DNA from: Paulinella micropora
Lineage: Eukaryota > Cercozoa > Imbricatea > Euglyphida
NCBI GenBank assembly: GCA_009731375.1
Contig: BJOX01000225.1
Coordinates: 242,202-282,475 of the forward strand
Length of the DNA: 40,274 nt
Direction: 5' to 3'
The translations under genes and the position numbers were made by a program. Shown here piece by piece: positions 19,385-29,266 of the stretch; position 1 is the first letter of the stretch, and the number at the start of each line of letters is the position of its first letter. The notes under the pieces were generated by a model, which was not told where the DNA came from, did not search any database, and saw nothing but the letters and a program-made list of their open reading frames with translations.

Positions 19385-19616
19385 TTTACCTGCTTTGAAG
19401 TTGATGGGCGCTCTAACGACCAGGAGAACTTACATATATGATTTGCCAACTTCAAATGAAGAGTTGTATACAAACTTGGGCTCACAATTCGAATTTGCCT
19501 TCCAAATCATCGGGAAACTACACACACAGAATTTTGTGCCACGGTTCTGTCGACAGATCGATTTGGAAAGACCCTCTCTCTCAGGAGTGGCTGTACAACA
19601 ACGTATTAGGACAGAG
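19385..19616 (+). CDS. Candidate exon, plus strand, unrecognised
   Basis: An open frame begins after AATAAG with LPALKLMGALTTRRTY and includes EFAFQIIGKLHTQNFVPRF. It reaches ACAGAG followed by GTAACC, a good 5' splice site. The start shares a 17-base word and the peptide LPALK with the minus-strand candidate at 18735-18948. The acceptor side lacks a strong pyrimidine tract, and no matching family comes to mind. Confidence 0.25.
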
Positions 19617-20062
19617 GTAACCAAAAACACGGGCATATGTAGCGACAGATTGTTCACCTCAGTGCCGTTGCATTTTTGTGTCCATCCTCTACCCTCATAC
19701 AGACTATGCAGTCAACCAACATAGCCTCGTATGTGTCTGGTTTTGTTGTTTTAGCCGGGTCACCCCCTACCTATAGCGTGGAGATCACCTCCTCCACTGC
19801 ACACAGTACTCTCCAGCTACTGTACTGCGTTCTGGTCTGCTCCTGGCACGTCTACATGTGGAATCAATAGCGGCACGATGACCCAGTCTCGAAATACAAC
19901 GAACACAAGCGACGCTGCTTGGATCCCTACCCTATTCTGGGCTCTCGTACGGATACCCTACGCACCAACAAGAAGTTCCAGGAGGAAGTTAAGGCTGGGA
20001 AGACTACTCGCCTTCATGCTAACAAACTATTCAATTTATTTGCGATTTATTGACTAGTTACG

Positions 20063-21695
20063 TTGGTGACGAACGAGACATTCGGAAGAATCACAAGGAC
20101 AAGGCTACAGGTCCCGATTGCCCCTCAAGCCAGCCTAGACCTTCTCCGTAATCCCGACTGGACAGATGCTGAGGTCTACACACAGTACCTGGGGCCTACA
20201 GGGTCACCAGCAACCGCAGAGAAGCTATGGAGCGACATCGGCAACGTCATTCCTGTAGAAGTTTTTCATAACTACTACCCGGTCACGACTTCAACCTGGA
20301 TTACTAGTGTCACTACCGGTCACTACTCCTTTGAGTACAGCCACAGGTGCCACACCCGTTCCCCCATCGAGCTCAACTGGTCCAACTACTTTGTTGCCCG
20401 CTGAAAGCTCTTCTGCGACGACGACCCCTTCAAGTCTGACTCACCCTCCGACGTCTTCGGCTCCCATAACAGCTACGCTGACACCATCGACTCGGGTCCC
20501 GCCCTCAGCCCCAACGTCTACTGTTACACCAGCACTGCGACCGTCAGTTCGACCCTACATGCCCCCGATACCCGGCATGCCTTACCCGACCCCAGACGCT
20601 TCGTTTACACGTACTGGACGCCTCGCCCGAGCTGCTACCCCCGCTCCACCGCGCCCCGTATTACAACCTTTGCCGCCTCCACTCGCTGGCAGACCGACAG
20701 AGGCGGTAAACCGTTCATTGGCTATGCCATCTTTTCTCGGTACGCTCCTCTCGTCCCACAGCGGCCCACTACAGCCACCGTCGATCAACCCTACGACATC
20801 GGTTTGTTCGCTTCAAGTTTGGCACTTAACCCGACGACCTCATCCGCTGCGGCCCCCCCCTCGGTCGTCCACTGACACCTTCGCGCGTGACCCCGAGTTC
20901 GACGCCAGCTACATCCAGCTCAAGCTCTAGCACTCTGGCATCAATCCCGGAAGGCCCTGCACCCGGAGCATCGCCTACCACAGCAGAAGTCAAGACCTCG
21001 GAAGATGCAGCAGCGAGATTGGTAGCGGAAGCTACACGCGCCGCCATCGAGCTTGAAACAGAGCTCACCGCCGCCGAACAGGAACGAGAACGAGAACGAG
21101 AAGAAGCAGAACGTGCTGCAGCCCTCGAACGTGAAGCAAAACAGGACGGCAGAGAGACGGAGCAAGCTGATGCTCCCGACCGGCAGCTCCAGCCCGTTGG
21201 ACTACTATCGTCTCACTCGGCGAGCTCCTCCGGCGATGGAACATCTTCCAAATCTTCGCCCCGTCGTGTCCTTCGCTCCGGCCTCTCCGGCGCCAACTCC
21301 GGCTACTACATGCAGATGTTGCTACGCCGTCATCAATCCGCCCCCGCACGCCGCGTCATGTTCATCTTGTCGACTCCAGCGGGAGCACCGACGGCCGATC
21401 AAGCTACCTTCGCGCAAATTGGCGGTCAACTACCACGTAGCTAACATTCCGATCCTGGCCATCATGCGTGTGTGGAGATAAAGCAACTGTTGCCATCATG
21501 GACGCATGTTGGGCCCGCTTTGTTCGCATCACCGACCCAGTCCAGCAGGTATGGTATTCACTTTCCCTAATCTGGCTACAGTTCATCCGTGATCTTATTC
21601 ACGGCCGCTTGGACAAGCACGACAGGCGGAGGTCAGCCCTTCAAGCCCTCAATCTCCCGGACCGGCGCTTCAAGAAGGAACAACTCTTGGCGTAG
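20063..21695 (+). CDS. GC-rich chain of overlapping ORFs; possible spliced or decayed gene
   Basis: Five ORFs follow one another on the plus strand: 20063-20404, 20307-20930, 20887-21444, 21053-21481 and 21468-21695. None starts with ATG (TTG or GTG only), and each is shifted +1 relative to the previous one. Products in order: a globular-looking stretch (NPDWTDAEVYTQYLGP); a Pro/Ser/Thr-rich region; a Glu/Arg-rich probable coiled coil (AAEQEREREREEAERAAALE); a Cys-rich patch (CRCCYAVINPPPHAASCSSC) like a small zinc ribbon; and a C-terminal segment (WLQFIRDLIHGRLDKHDRRR). Local GC is clearly higher than in the flanks. This could be several exons of one gene or a decayed gag-like gene. GC-rich DNA also produces long chance ORFs, so I do not claim a function. 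Confidence 0.3.
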
Positions 21696-21699
21696 TTGG

Positions 21700-22412
21700 C
21701 ATCAACTTGTGACAGATGCATCATGAGTGAGTCGCGTTACTAGTACGAAGCCGCGCGCGTGACCGGCGTGATCAGTGATCTGCGATCATGATGCCAACTT
21801 CACCAGATCGACGACTTGGGCCGCATGCTGACCCCGATGGAGCCTGAGCGTGGCCAGTGTCGATTGAACCAACAAGCAGATCAAGTCATGCTTGCCTTGG
21901 AAGCAGGCTGGCCGCGCAACTCAGTGGCCCACCCGATATATAAGTCAATCGCCGCGAATACTTACAGTTCGAAATTTCAAACTCCGGTCTGTCGGTTATC
22001 CTTGATCTCAATCACGGTGGAGGCTACGTAGTCCCTACGCACTCCGACTGAGTCAGTCTTCATATCATTAGGACAGTTATGGGTCACCTACTAAATATCG
22101 TACTACTGTAAGGGCATCACGTACTATTGTATATTGTTACCGTCCTTCCTCTTGTCACGGTTGTGTCTGGGTTTACACAGGGGTATATTAGTCCAAGTAG
22201 CACATATTTACCTATCTGCGCCTACAGAATCTCAGGCTAAAACTTGAATCATAGTAATACATGACGCCATAGAGCGGCCCCGGCTGAGTGGGAAGCAGAA
22301 GAGATAAAATGGAACTGTTAACAGGTACTAGGTAGTGATCAAGAAAGACATGTACAAAAATTAAAAGTCGCACGGTTTAGCCACCCTGGGAAAAAAGTTG
22401 AACTTCTCTCGG
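21700..22412. other. Unique spacer before retrotransposon 2
   Basis: A 71-codon plus-strand frame at 21816-22031 (EPERGQCRLNQQADQVMLAL) may belong to the preceding GC-rich region. Beyond about 22050 the sequence is unremarkable and I see no gene. Confidence 0.5.
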
Positions 22413-22416
22413 GCTT
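22413..22416. repeat. Target-site duplication GCTT (left), retrotransposon 2
   Basis: GCTT precedes the LTR start TGTTACA and matches the four bases after the other LTR (32788-32791). Confidence 0.8.
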
Positions 22417-22663
22417 TGTTACAATCCCCGAAGATAGCTCAATAAAAAGTCGGTAATACAACCAGACACAAATCCCCAAAAGAGAATGATGTCTCGTTAT
22501 ATTAGCTCAGTGAAGCCGAAAAGAAAACGGCAACAGACCAAGGTTAAAATGGCATTAGGTCAAATCCGGCCAAACGATATTGAAAATAATGGGAAAAAAC
22601 TAGGTGCACCTGACACCAGAAAAAGGGTACTTTTTACCGGCTATCCGGGGGGTGATGCCTACA
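22417..22663 (-). repeat. 3' LTR, retrotransposon 2
   Basis: This 247-bp LTR begins TGTAGGCATC and ends GATTGTAACA on the element strand. The outer part (GGCATCACCC...GGATAGCCGGTAAAAA) is shared with the LTRs of copy 1. Confidence 0.96.
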
Positions 22664-22676
22664 GTACCCCTTCCCG
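22664..22676 (-). promoter_or_regulatory. Polypurine tract, retrotransposon 2
   Basis: On the element strand CGGGAAGGGGTAC runs directly into the 3' LTR, in the same place as the tract of copy 1. Confidence 0.7.
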
Positions 22677-23458
22677 TTTTTATGACGGAAATATGCAATA
22701 TTTTCGTCATATAATTGCTGATTTCTTTTCTGCACAAACGCTACGGGGTGTCGCAACTAAGTGCATTAACCCACGGATAGACGGTGCAGTGGATATATAA
22801 AACGCATACGCCAGACACGAGTCAACTATAAATCTCCAGCCTCGTTTTTGTAAATAAAAACTCCTCCTTCCACACTTGTTGTCCCCCCCGTAACTTAATT
22901 CTGAGGCAGTATGTCAAGAACAAATAGTATTACTATTGCAATAAAAGCAGCGTTATAATTTTTCTCCTTCTCCAAAAACACTTCCGATCAGTAAATACAT
23001 TGTCTTTTAATAACATACCCTTGTATTCAATCGGTTACCTTAATATAGTACTAGGGGGCCAGACCTAATAACTATATCCAAAGCCGGGGTGAGTGAGCCC
23101 GACCATGCGATATGCCGACACAAGTAGAGACGGACCGTGCTGGTATGACGATATTAAGTATATCCAAAGAAAAAAATTTAACATGTCTACTATGAGAACA
23201 TTTATTGAGAACATCACCCTGGATACTTGAAGCAGGGTCGTACCAGGAACACCATCGCTAAACTCACAAGCGATCCCCTTATACGGTGTCGTATCCATTT
23301 GCCGATTGACCCTCGCACTCATATGTTGCGATAAAAATGCCAAGTAACAACAATGGTATAAAAACATTTTAATAAGACATGATCTGACATGGGCACTATG
23401 AGATTAATCCACATGCAGCTTTCAATGTCCGACGCGTGATAAAAGAAAAAAATGTCAC
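22677..23458 (-). other. 3' noncoding region of retrotransposon 2
   Basis: About 780 bases without a supported ORF. It is alignable in blocks with 7391-8260 of copy 1 (for example the GATATGCCGACACAAGTAGA region near 23109), but lacks the ATT array found there. Confidence 0.65.
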
Positions 23459-26400
23459 TTACTGCCTTCGTCGCCTTGCGCGAACCCCTTTGCCAGGTGG
23501 CGGGCCGCCAACAAAAGTCAAGTCAAACTTCGACTCCTCCAGAATGTCCCATATTTTGTTAGGGATGGCGCCCAAAGATAAGTCAAAAGGAATGTCAAGC
23601 ACTCCTCTAGGCAGTGACTGAATAGTCCACGCAGTGTGGTCTTTGTCTCGAAGGGTAATAGTATCATCCCAAGTCTCGAGATTTTTCGCGTCTTTGTACA
23701 CCGGTAAATATTGTCTAGCTTTTGGATCCTCAACAGGGTCCATGCTTCTCCAAAANNNNNNNNNNTTCAAAAATGGAGTACCGGTTATATCGTTTTTGCT
23801 GCTAAGGATCTTTTCGATGTCCGCGCTGCCCGTGTAGTCTGAGAGAGTGTCATCGGCAACATGAGATTCTGCCGGTCTCAACAGATAAAAAGAGTCTCGG
23901 ACCCACTTGATGGCCGCAATCGCCTCTCCTTCCTTCCATCGCACATGTCGAATGTCCACATTACCCGCGTTCGGGTTAGTGTCCTTCTCCCCTCCTCCTC
24001 CATGGACATCCGTCGCTCGCGTCGACCTTGCCACCTTCCTCGGTTGGTCGAAGATGAGATCGTTTTGCGCTCTCCTCCTCTGCGCCTCCGTGAACTTCTC
24101 CTTCGTACCGCCGCGGACTATGGGGGCTTTAGACTGAGTCCCCGCCGCGCTTTTGCGGTTTGAGTCTTCCTTACTCTCCTTCTCGGTCTCCTCCTTCTCC
24201 GTGACCGGTGCCCGATAGGCATTCTCCTCCTCTAAGGTATCCTCCTTCTGTATAGGCGGTACCTCTTGGAAGTCCTCCTTCATCCGTTTCAACGCCTCCT
24301 CAACGGATTCATCCTCAAGTAAGAAGGGGTCATATTTGATCAGCCTTCGAACATTCACAATCTGCACCTTCCCTCTACCCCTGATCTTATAATTCAGAGG
24401 TCCCATCTGTTCCATGATCTGGTATGGTCCTTTCCAGTGGGTAAACAGCTTAGAGCTAACCCCCTTAGGGACTTGAGGATGGTACAAGAGTACAATATCC
24501 CCAACCTGGAAACGGACTTGATCTAAGTGCGCTTGTCGCACTCCTTGTGCGTCAGTCTTTCTGCGCTCCGCCTCCCTGTGCGCCGCAACTATTTGTTCCG
24601 CCTCCATCTTCGCTCTTAGTCTCATCCCGAACAACTCATCCTCATCTGCCCAAGTGTCTTTTGGATGCAGAAGTGAGGTTGGGATATTAGGCTCTCGGCC
24701 GTAAACCAATTGATATGGCGAGACTGAGCTCCTGGCTCCTCCTAATGCCGATGAGGGTAGACAGTTCATTGCAAAGGCAAATGAAGGTGCTGCCTCCACC
24801 CAGGCTCTCTGATTCTCCTTCTTCATACAGTACATCTTAAGCGAGGCTTTGAGAGGTCTATGTACCCGCTCGATCTTGCCATTCGCTCTCGGGTTATAGG
24901 CAGTAACATATTGCCATTTCATCCCGTAGTACTTAGATAGTCTGTCGATGACTTCATCATTAAAGTCAGAACCTCGACCAGAACATATCTTTCTAGGCAC
25001 TCCGATCTGCGAGACGATCCTATCGATCAGAGCCTCCGCAGTTGTCTTGCCTGTAGCGTCCTTAACAGGAACAACCCAGACATAATTGGTAGCTCGATCT
25101 ATTGCGGTAAGAAGGTATCTGTACCCTTCTGCCGATTCGGGGAAAGGTCCCACATGATCGATGTGTAAAAATTCAAACATCCCGGCGTGTAACGGGAATG
25201 TACCGATCAGGCCAAAGTTCGCCTTCAGCGGTGTCTTTGTGGTTTTGCATGGGATGCATGCGTCCACTTCCCTGTCTATCTCCTCCTTCATCCCTTTCCA
25301 CCAAAATCGCCTCGCTATGAACCAATGAGTTCTTTGTCGACCCGGATGTGCCAGTAAGGGGCAGTTATGGGCTGCGACATATATAAAGCGCCTCAACTTC
25401 TCTGGTACCCAGAGAGTCCATTTGTCAGGCTGTGATGCAAATTTGCCATGCTGGCCCTTGTACCACAATAGCCCATCTCTCCACGCCATCTCCTTCATCT
25501 GATCTTTGATCTGTGGAGTCTTTTTAAGCTCATTAGGGTTCTTGTATAACGTTATGAGCTCCTTGAACTCCGGATCCGTCGCCTGTTGCTGCCTCCACGC
25601 GGTAGGCGAGGCGATATGAATAGTACCGTCCTCCAACCTTACTCCTACCCTCTCCGGGTCTTCATCGAGCTCGCTTCGATTTTCCTGTGGAGGTTCAGTA
25701 CAGACCTCAGTCGTCTCCTCCTCTTCTTTTATATTCGCCTTCGCGTTTTCGTATGCCTCATAAGACCACTCAGCGTCTTCGAGAACATGCGCCTCACAGC
25801 ATATGCCATGCTCCGGGCCTTGAGGACTATATCGTAGACCCGTGCGGTCATAACGAACGCCTCTTGCCATCTGCATCGCCTCTATGTGGCTCACCTCGTA
25901 TACCTTGTCCGTGGACAGGTCCATCATCTCCACTGATGATACGAGAGCCGACACCTCCGACTGAAACTCTAGCCTGGAAAGGCTATCAGCGACTACGTTT
26001 CGCTTTCCCGGTAAGTAGACCATCGTGAAATTGAAACATGACAAGAAAGCTTGCCACCGCGCCAAACGGCCGGTTTGGTCATGATTCATCAACCAAAGAA
26101 GGTTGTGATGATCGGTCCTAACCGTGAATAGAGGTCCTCCCCACAAGTATTCTCTGAGCCTCTTGAGAGCCCATACTACTGCCAACGCCTCCCTCTGTCG
26201 CGTGCAGTAATTTCGCTCCGCCGCACACAGCTTTCTACTAATAAACATGATCGGGCGCAACTTTTTCTCCTCATCTTCCTGTTGCAGCACCGCGCCAATC
26301 GCAAACTTAGATGCATCCGTGTCGACTACGAACGGCTTCGTAAAGTCGGGCATCATAAGTACTAATCCGCCGTCCTTGGGATCTTTATAAATGAGATCTT

Positions 26401-26464
26401 TGAGCGTATTAAACGCCTGCAAAGCCTTCTCATCCCACTTCTCAAAGTCTCCAAAATCAATCAT
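23459..26464 (-). CDS. pol: Pol C-terminal part: RNase H and integrase (copy 2, downstream of nonsense codon)
   Basis: This 1001-codon frame is in phase with the ORF at 26492-29188 and is separated from it only by TGA at 26492-26494; its first ATG is internal to Pol. RNase H residues are intact (DTDAS at residue 50, REALAV, RTDHH, ADSLSR). The integrase zinc motif (AAHNCPLLAHPG and CIPC), first Asp (HIDHVGPF) and Glu (NGKIERVH) are kept. The second catalytic Asp is replaced by Gly: the codon at 24977-24979 is GGT where copy 1 has GAT (SGRGSDF versus SDRGSDF). The GPY/F module (WKGPYQI) and the unknown C-terminal extension are present. Four X residues reflect the gap at 23756-23765. It ends in TAA. 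Confidence 0.93.
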   Translation of the reverse strand: MIDFGDFEKWDEKALQAFNTLKDLIYKDPKDGGLVLMMPDFTKPFVVDTDASKFAIGAVLQQEDEEKKLRPIMFISRKLCAAERNYCTRQREALAVVWALKRLREYLWGGPLFTVRTDHHNLLWLMNHDQTGRLARWQAFLSCFNFTMVYLPGKRNVVADSLSRLEFQSEVSALVSSVEMMDLSTDKVYEVSHIEAMQMARGVRYDRTGLRYSPQGPEHGICCEAHVLEDAEWSYEAYENAKANIKEEEETTEVCTEPPQENRSELDEDPERVGVRLEDGTIHIASPTAWRQQQATDPEFKELITLYKNPNELKKTPQIKDQMKEMAWRDGLLWYKGQHGKFASQPDKWTLWVPEKLRRFIYVAAHNCPLLAHPGRQRTHWFIARRFWWKGMKEEIDREVDACIPCKTTKTPLKANFGLIGTFPLHAGMFEFLHIDHVGPFPESAEGYRYLLTAIDRATNYVWVVPVKDATGKTTAEALIDRIVSQIGVPRKICSGRGSDFNDEVIDRLSKYYGMKWQYVTAYNPRANGKIERVHRPLKASLKMYCMKKENQRAWVEAAPSFAFAMNCLPSSALGGARSSVSPYQLVYGREPNIPTSLLHPKDTWADEDELFGMRLRAKMEAEQIVAAHREAERRKTDAQGVRQAHLDQVRFQVGDIVLLYHPQVPKGVSSKLFTHWKGPYQIMEQMGPLNYKIRGRGKVQIVNVRRLIKYDPFLLEDESVEEALKRMKEDFQEVPPIQKEDTLEEENAYRAPVTEKEETEKESKEDSNRKSAAGTQSKAPIVRGGTKEKFTEAQRRRAQNDLIFDQPRKVARSTRATDVHGGGGEKDTNPNAGNVDIRHVRWKEGEAIAAIKWVRDSFYLLRPAESHVADDTLSDYTGSADIEKILSSKNDITGTPFLXXXXFWRSMDPVEDPKARQYLPVYKDAKNLETWDDTITLRDKDHTAWTIQSLPRGVLDIPFDLSLGAIPNKIWDILEESKFDLTFVGGPPPGKGVRARRRRQ

Positions 26465-26491
26465 CTTCTCCAGCTTAGCCCGAGTTGCACC

Positions 26492-29188
26492 TCAATCGGG
26501 TATGAGCTGGCTGTAGTACTGTGCCATCGCAAGAAAAGAGTGTAACTCTGTGCGATTCTTTGGCAACTGTCTACTCATGATCTCCTCCCTCTTTTCGCGC
26601 GATATCGAGACCCTATTATGAGAAATCTCGTAACCCAAATACGTCACACTTGTCCTGGCAAGCTGACATTTCTTTAGGTTGCATTTCAGGCCAAATGCTC
26701 CGATGCGCCTGAAGACATCTGACAAGTGATCGATATGCTCTTCCATTGTGTTAGAGTATACGATGATGTCATCGATGTAACAAAATGCATATTCTCCCGC
26801 CTTCTGTCCTCTCCTTCTCATAAAACCATCCTCCGACTGGTCGTCATATTGACCGCTCAACATCTTCTGCATCGCCTTCTGAAAGAGCCCCGGGGCCTGT
26901 TTGAGTCCCATTGGAAGCACCTTCCACTGGTATATTTCCATACCCACAACGAATGCAGTCAGCCATCTGGATTTCTCGTCCAGTGGTATCTGCCAGAAGC
27001 CGTTCTTAAGGTCAATGACCGAATAGAATTTAGCATTCCGCAGCACCCTTCTGCCTTCTTCTAAGGTCGGCAGAGGATTTCTCTCTTCCTCTAGCACCTT
27101 ATTCACACGGGCATAATTGATCGTCAAGCGCCATTCTCCTCCTGGCTTAGGGACGATTTTCGGTTGAGAGACAATTGGAGATGTAGATCTCTCAATAAAG
27201 TCCTCATCGAGCAACTGTCTCACATTCTCCTCCGCTATTTTTGCCTCATGTATGCTCAAATTTGCCCTCCGTGGTGCCGGAGATGGCTCCGCACCCGGTA
27301 TCTTGTAAATGACAGCAGTGAAGTCATCCGACTTTACACCACCTGCCCGAGGAGGGTCGAAAATTTCTCTGTACGCCTCCATCTTAGCTTTGAGAAACGC
27401 CTTCTCTCTCTCCGAACCCACTCCTTCTTCTAAAATTTTCCGCGCCGCCGCTTGGAAATCTTCCTCCGACATCTTCTTATGCTCCTTGAGGGGCGCTAAG
27501 TCCTCCTCCAAACTCAAATCTTCCTCGGACAAATCGTCTAGTCCCGTTCTTTCATACGTGACTGTGTCCGGCTCATCATCATGACCCAGCCCGACAAGCA
27601 TATCAATAAGGTTCGCGTATTGTATCGGAGCCTTACGGGTGTAGAAACCATCAAAGCATGTGAAAGCTTGAGGTATCAATTTCAACTTGTCCTGGGCTCT
27701 GAGCTTTTGCTTGTATGCACTGCTCTGCTCCCGAGACCCGAGTCGACAAGCCACCACTAACTGTTGCTTGCGAGAAGGAACAGGTATAGGATGATCAATA
27801 AGCCGGTCCCTTATCTCCTGTGCCCAGATCGCCTTCTCATTGTATGGCAGAATGACAGTATACGGCTTGTTACTCTCAAATAGAGTCCGTAGACACTTTT
27901 TCACTTCAGTTAATGAGCGCGGCCAGGTAGGCACATCGCCCCAAAAGTTCGTGATAAAAGTTTTAATGTCATCCGCTGGAGTATCGGGGATACGCCCCTT
28001 CCTCCTTGGCACAAACGCCTCTCTCTTCTCATCTGACACCTTCGCATGGTAACAGTAGCCATTAGTAATATGGACATCTGCCCCGCCACCTTCTGCGAAT
28101 CTGGCCAACGACGGGCACTGTTTCGCAACACATATTATCTCCTCATTACGCGCTACGACTAAGTCATCAATAGACTTTCTGTCCCATGCGGGAATCGTAA
28201 CCGTATACGCCTGCATCTCCGTCTCCCAATTGTCGGTCCAGGTCAGTTCCTCCGGCACTGTGACATAGGGGTGTACATAGGCTTCAGTTGCCTCATGTAC
28301 GAAGGCCAACTTTTTCCTCTCCGTTGCTAGACTCAGCTCAAAAGCCTCGTATGAGTCAGTAGCAGTCATCGGATTAATATCCTCCTCCTCTCCATTCTTC
28401 ACTCCATAAATCACCCGCCGTGCGGCGCAATCGATCACAGCCCCCATCGTAGCCAATTGGTCATACGACAGCAGGATTGAACCGTGGTAATCGGGGACAA
28501 CATAGAGGTCCGCACGATATACTCGACCGGATTTCAATTTGAAAATTAATGTGACGATGCCCGTAATTTCCGTACGGCTGCCTACCCCTTTTAGGGTCCC
28601 CTTTGTTTTTCTAATGTTTTTGTCCACCCATGTCCGGTGACTATTCAAAAACTTCTGGCCGACAATATTAATATTCGCCATCGTATCATTACCAACTTTT
28701 AATGTGGTTTGTAAAGTTTCACAAAAGAGGTCAGTGTAGCATAGCGCGTCTGGTCTATGTAAACTAGCCGCTAGCACATGAATTTTTCGTTCTAGGGTTT
28801 TGAGTCTAAGCTCAAGTTCCTTGTCCTCTTCTCGTTCTCCCCCCTTTTCCGCCAACTTAACTTCTTGAGTCTCCGGGGCTTCCGGTATCTCGAGTGTCTT
28901 TTGGACAGAGTCTGGTACACCGAGTGTACTCGTGTCTATAGCAGAGACTATTGAGTCCTTTGGCGGGGGTACGGTCCGCTGCTTCTTCGTAGGAGAAGAC
29001 CTAGCCTTTGGTTTCGGCTTCCTCTCCTCCATCGCCTTCTTCGCCTTCCTATTCGCATCATTTATCATATTAGCTCTCGAAGGATGAACTAGCAAGTGCT
29101 TACCTTGAGGCTTGTGAGGCTGTGTGCCTTCACCTTCACGTCTGGGAGGAACGGAACCGTTCGTATCCTGTTCATCAACAGTAGGCAT
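26492..29188 (-). CDS. pol: Pro-Pol N-terminal part: protease-like domain, linker and RT (copy 2)
   Basis: The 898-codon ORF begins at ATG 29188, although the frame is open back to the gag stop. A Lys/Glu-rich probable coiled coil lies at about 110-140. The protease-like domain (about 150-262) has D168-T169-M170 and ILLSYDQLATMGAVIDC. An unknown linker (about 275-575) runs directly into RT without the break seen in copy 1, which shows that protease and RT are normally one frame. RT carries IDLKNGFWQIPL and YIDD at 804-807. The frame stops at TGA where copy 1 has a Trp codon (IPDWGAT), so full-length Pol is cut between RT and RNase H. Confidence 0.93.
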   Translation of the reverse strand: MPTVDEQDTNGSVPPRREGEGTQPHKPQGKHLLVHPSRANMINDANRKAKKAMEERKPKPKARSSPTKKQRTVPPPKDSIVSAIDTSTLGVPDSVQKTLEIPEAPETQEVKLAEKGGEREEDKELELRLKTLERKIHVLAASLHRPDALCYTDLFCETLQTTLKVGNDTMANINIVGQKFLNSHRTWVDKNIRKTKGTLKGVGSRTEITGIVTLIFKLKSGRVYRADLYVVPDYHGSILLSYDQLATMGAVIDCAARRVIYGVKNGEEEDINPMTATDSYEAFELSLATERKKLAFVHEATEAYVHPYVTVPEELTWTDNWETEMQAYTVTIPAWDRKSIDDLVVARNEEIICVAKQCPSLARFAEGGGADVHITNGYCYHAKVSDEKREAFVPRRKGRIPDTPADDIKTFITNFWGDVPTWPRSLTEVKKCLRTLFESNKPYTVILPYNEKAIWAQEIRDRLIDHPIPVPSRKQQLVVACRLGSREQSSAYKQKLRAQDKLKLIPQAFTCFDGFYTRKAPIQYANLIDMLVGLGHDDEPDTVTYERTGLDDLSEEDLSLEEDLAPLKEHKKMSEEDFQAAARKILEEGVGSEREKAFLKAKMEAYREIFDPPRAGGVKSDDFTAVIYKIPGAEPSPAPRRANLSIHEAKIAEENVRQLLDEDFIERSTSPIVSQPKIVPKPGGEWRLTINYARVNKVLEEERNPLPTLEEGRRVLRNAKFYSVIDLKNGFWQIPLDEKSRWLTAFVVGMEIYQWKVLPMGLKQAPGLFQKAMQKMLSGQYDDQSEDGFMRRRGQKAGEYAFCYIDDIIVYSNTMEEHIDHLSDVFRRIGAFGLKCNLKKCQLARTSVTYLGYEISHNRVSISREKREEIMSRQLPKNRTELHSFLAMAQYYSQLIPD

Positions 29189-29263
29189 AACTGTGACTGT
29201 CGGATTAAAAAGAACAGTTTTTATCTCCTTCTCTCTCTTCTTTTCCTCTCTCTTCTCCTCCCG

Positions 29264-29266
29264 TCA
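29264..29266 (-). promoter_or_regulatory. Candidate readthrough stop codon between gag and pro-pol (copy 2)
   Basis: The gag stop reads GAC TGA CGG GAG. The same frame then runs 25 codons without a stop to the first ATG of pro-pol. UGA-CGG is one of the contexts known to promote readthrough in several plant RNA viruses. No strong downstream hairpin is visible by eye, but both elements have a purine-rich stretch after the stop. Confidence 0.6.

Noticed and set aside
26492-26494. TGA read as tryptophan (altered genetic code)
   Set aside because: Copy 1 pol ends with TGA exactly where copy 2 ends with TAA, and both gag genes end at TGA. Only one internal TGA occurs against many TGG codons.
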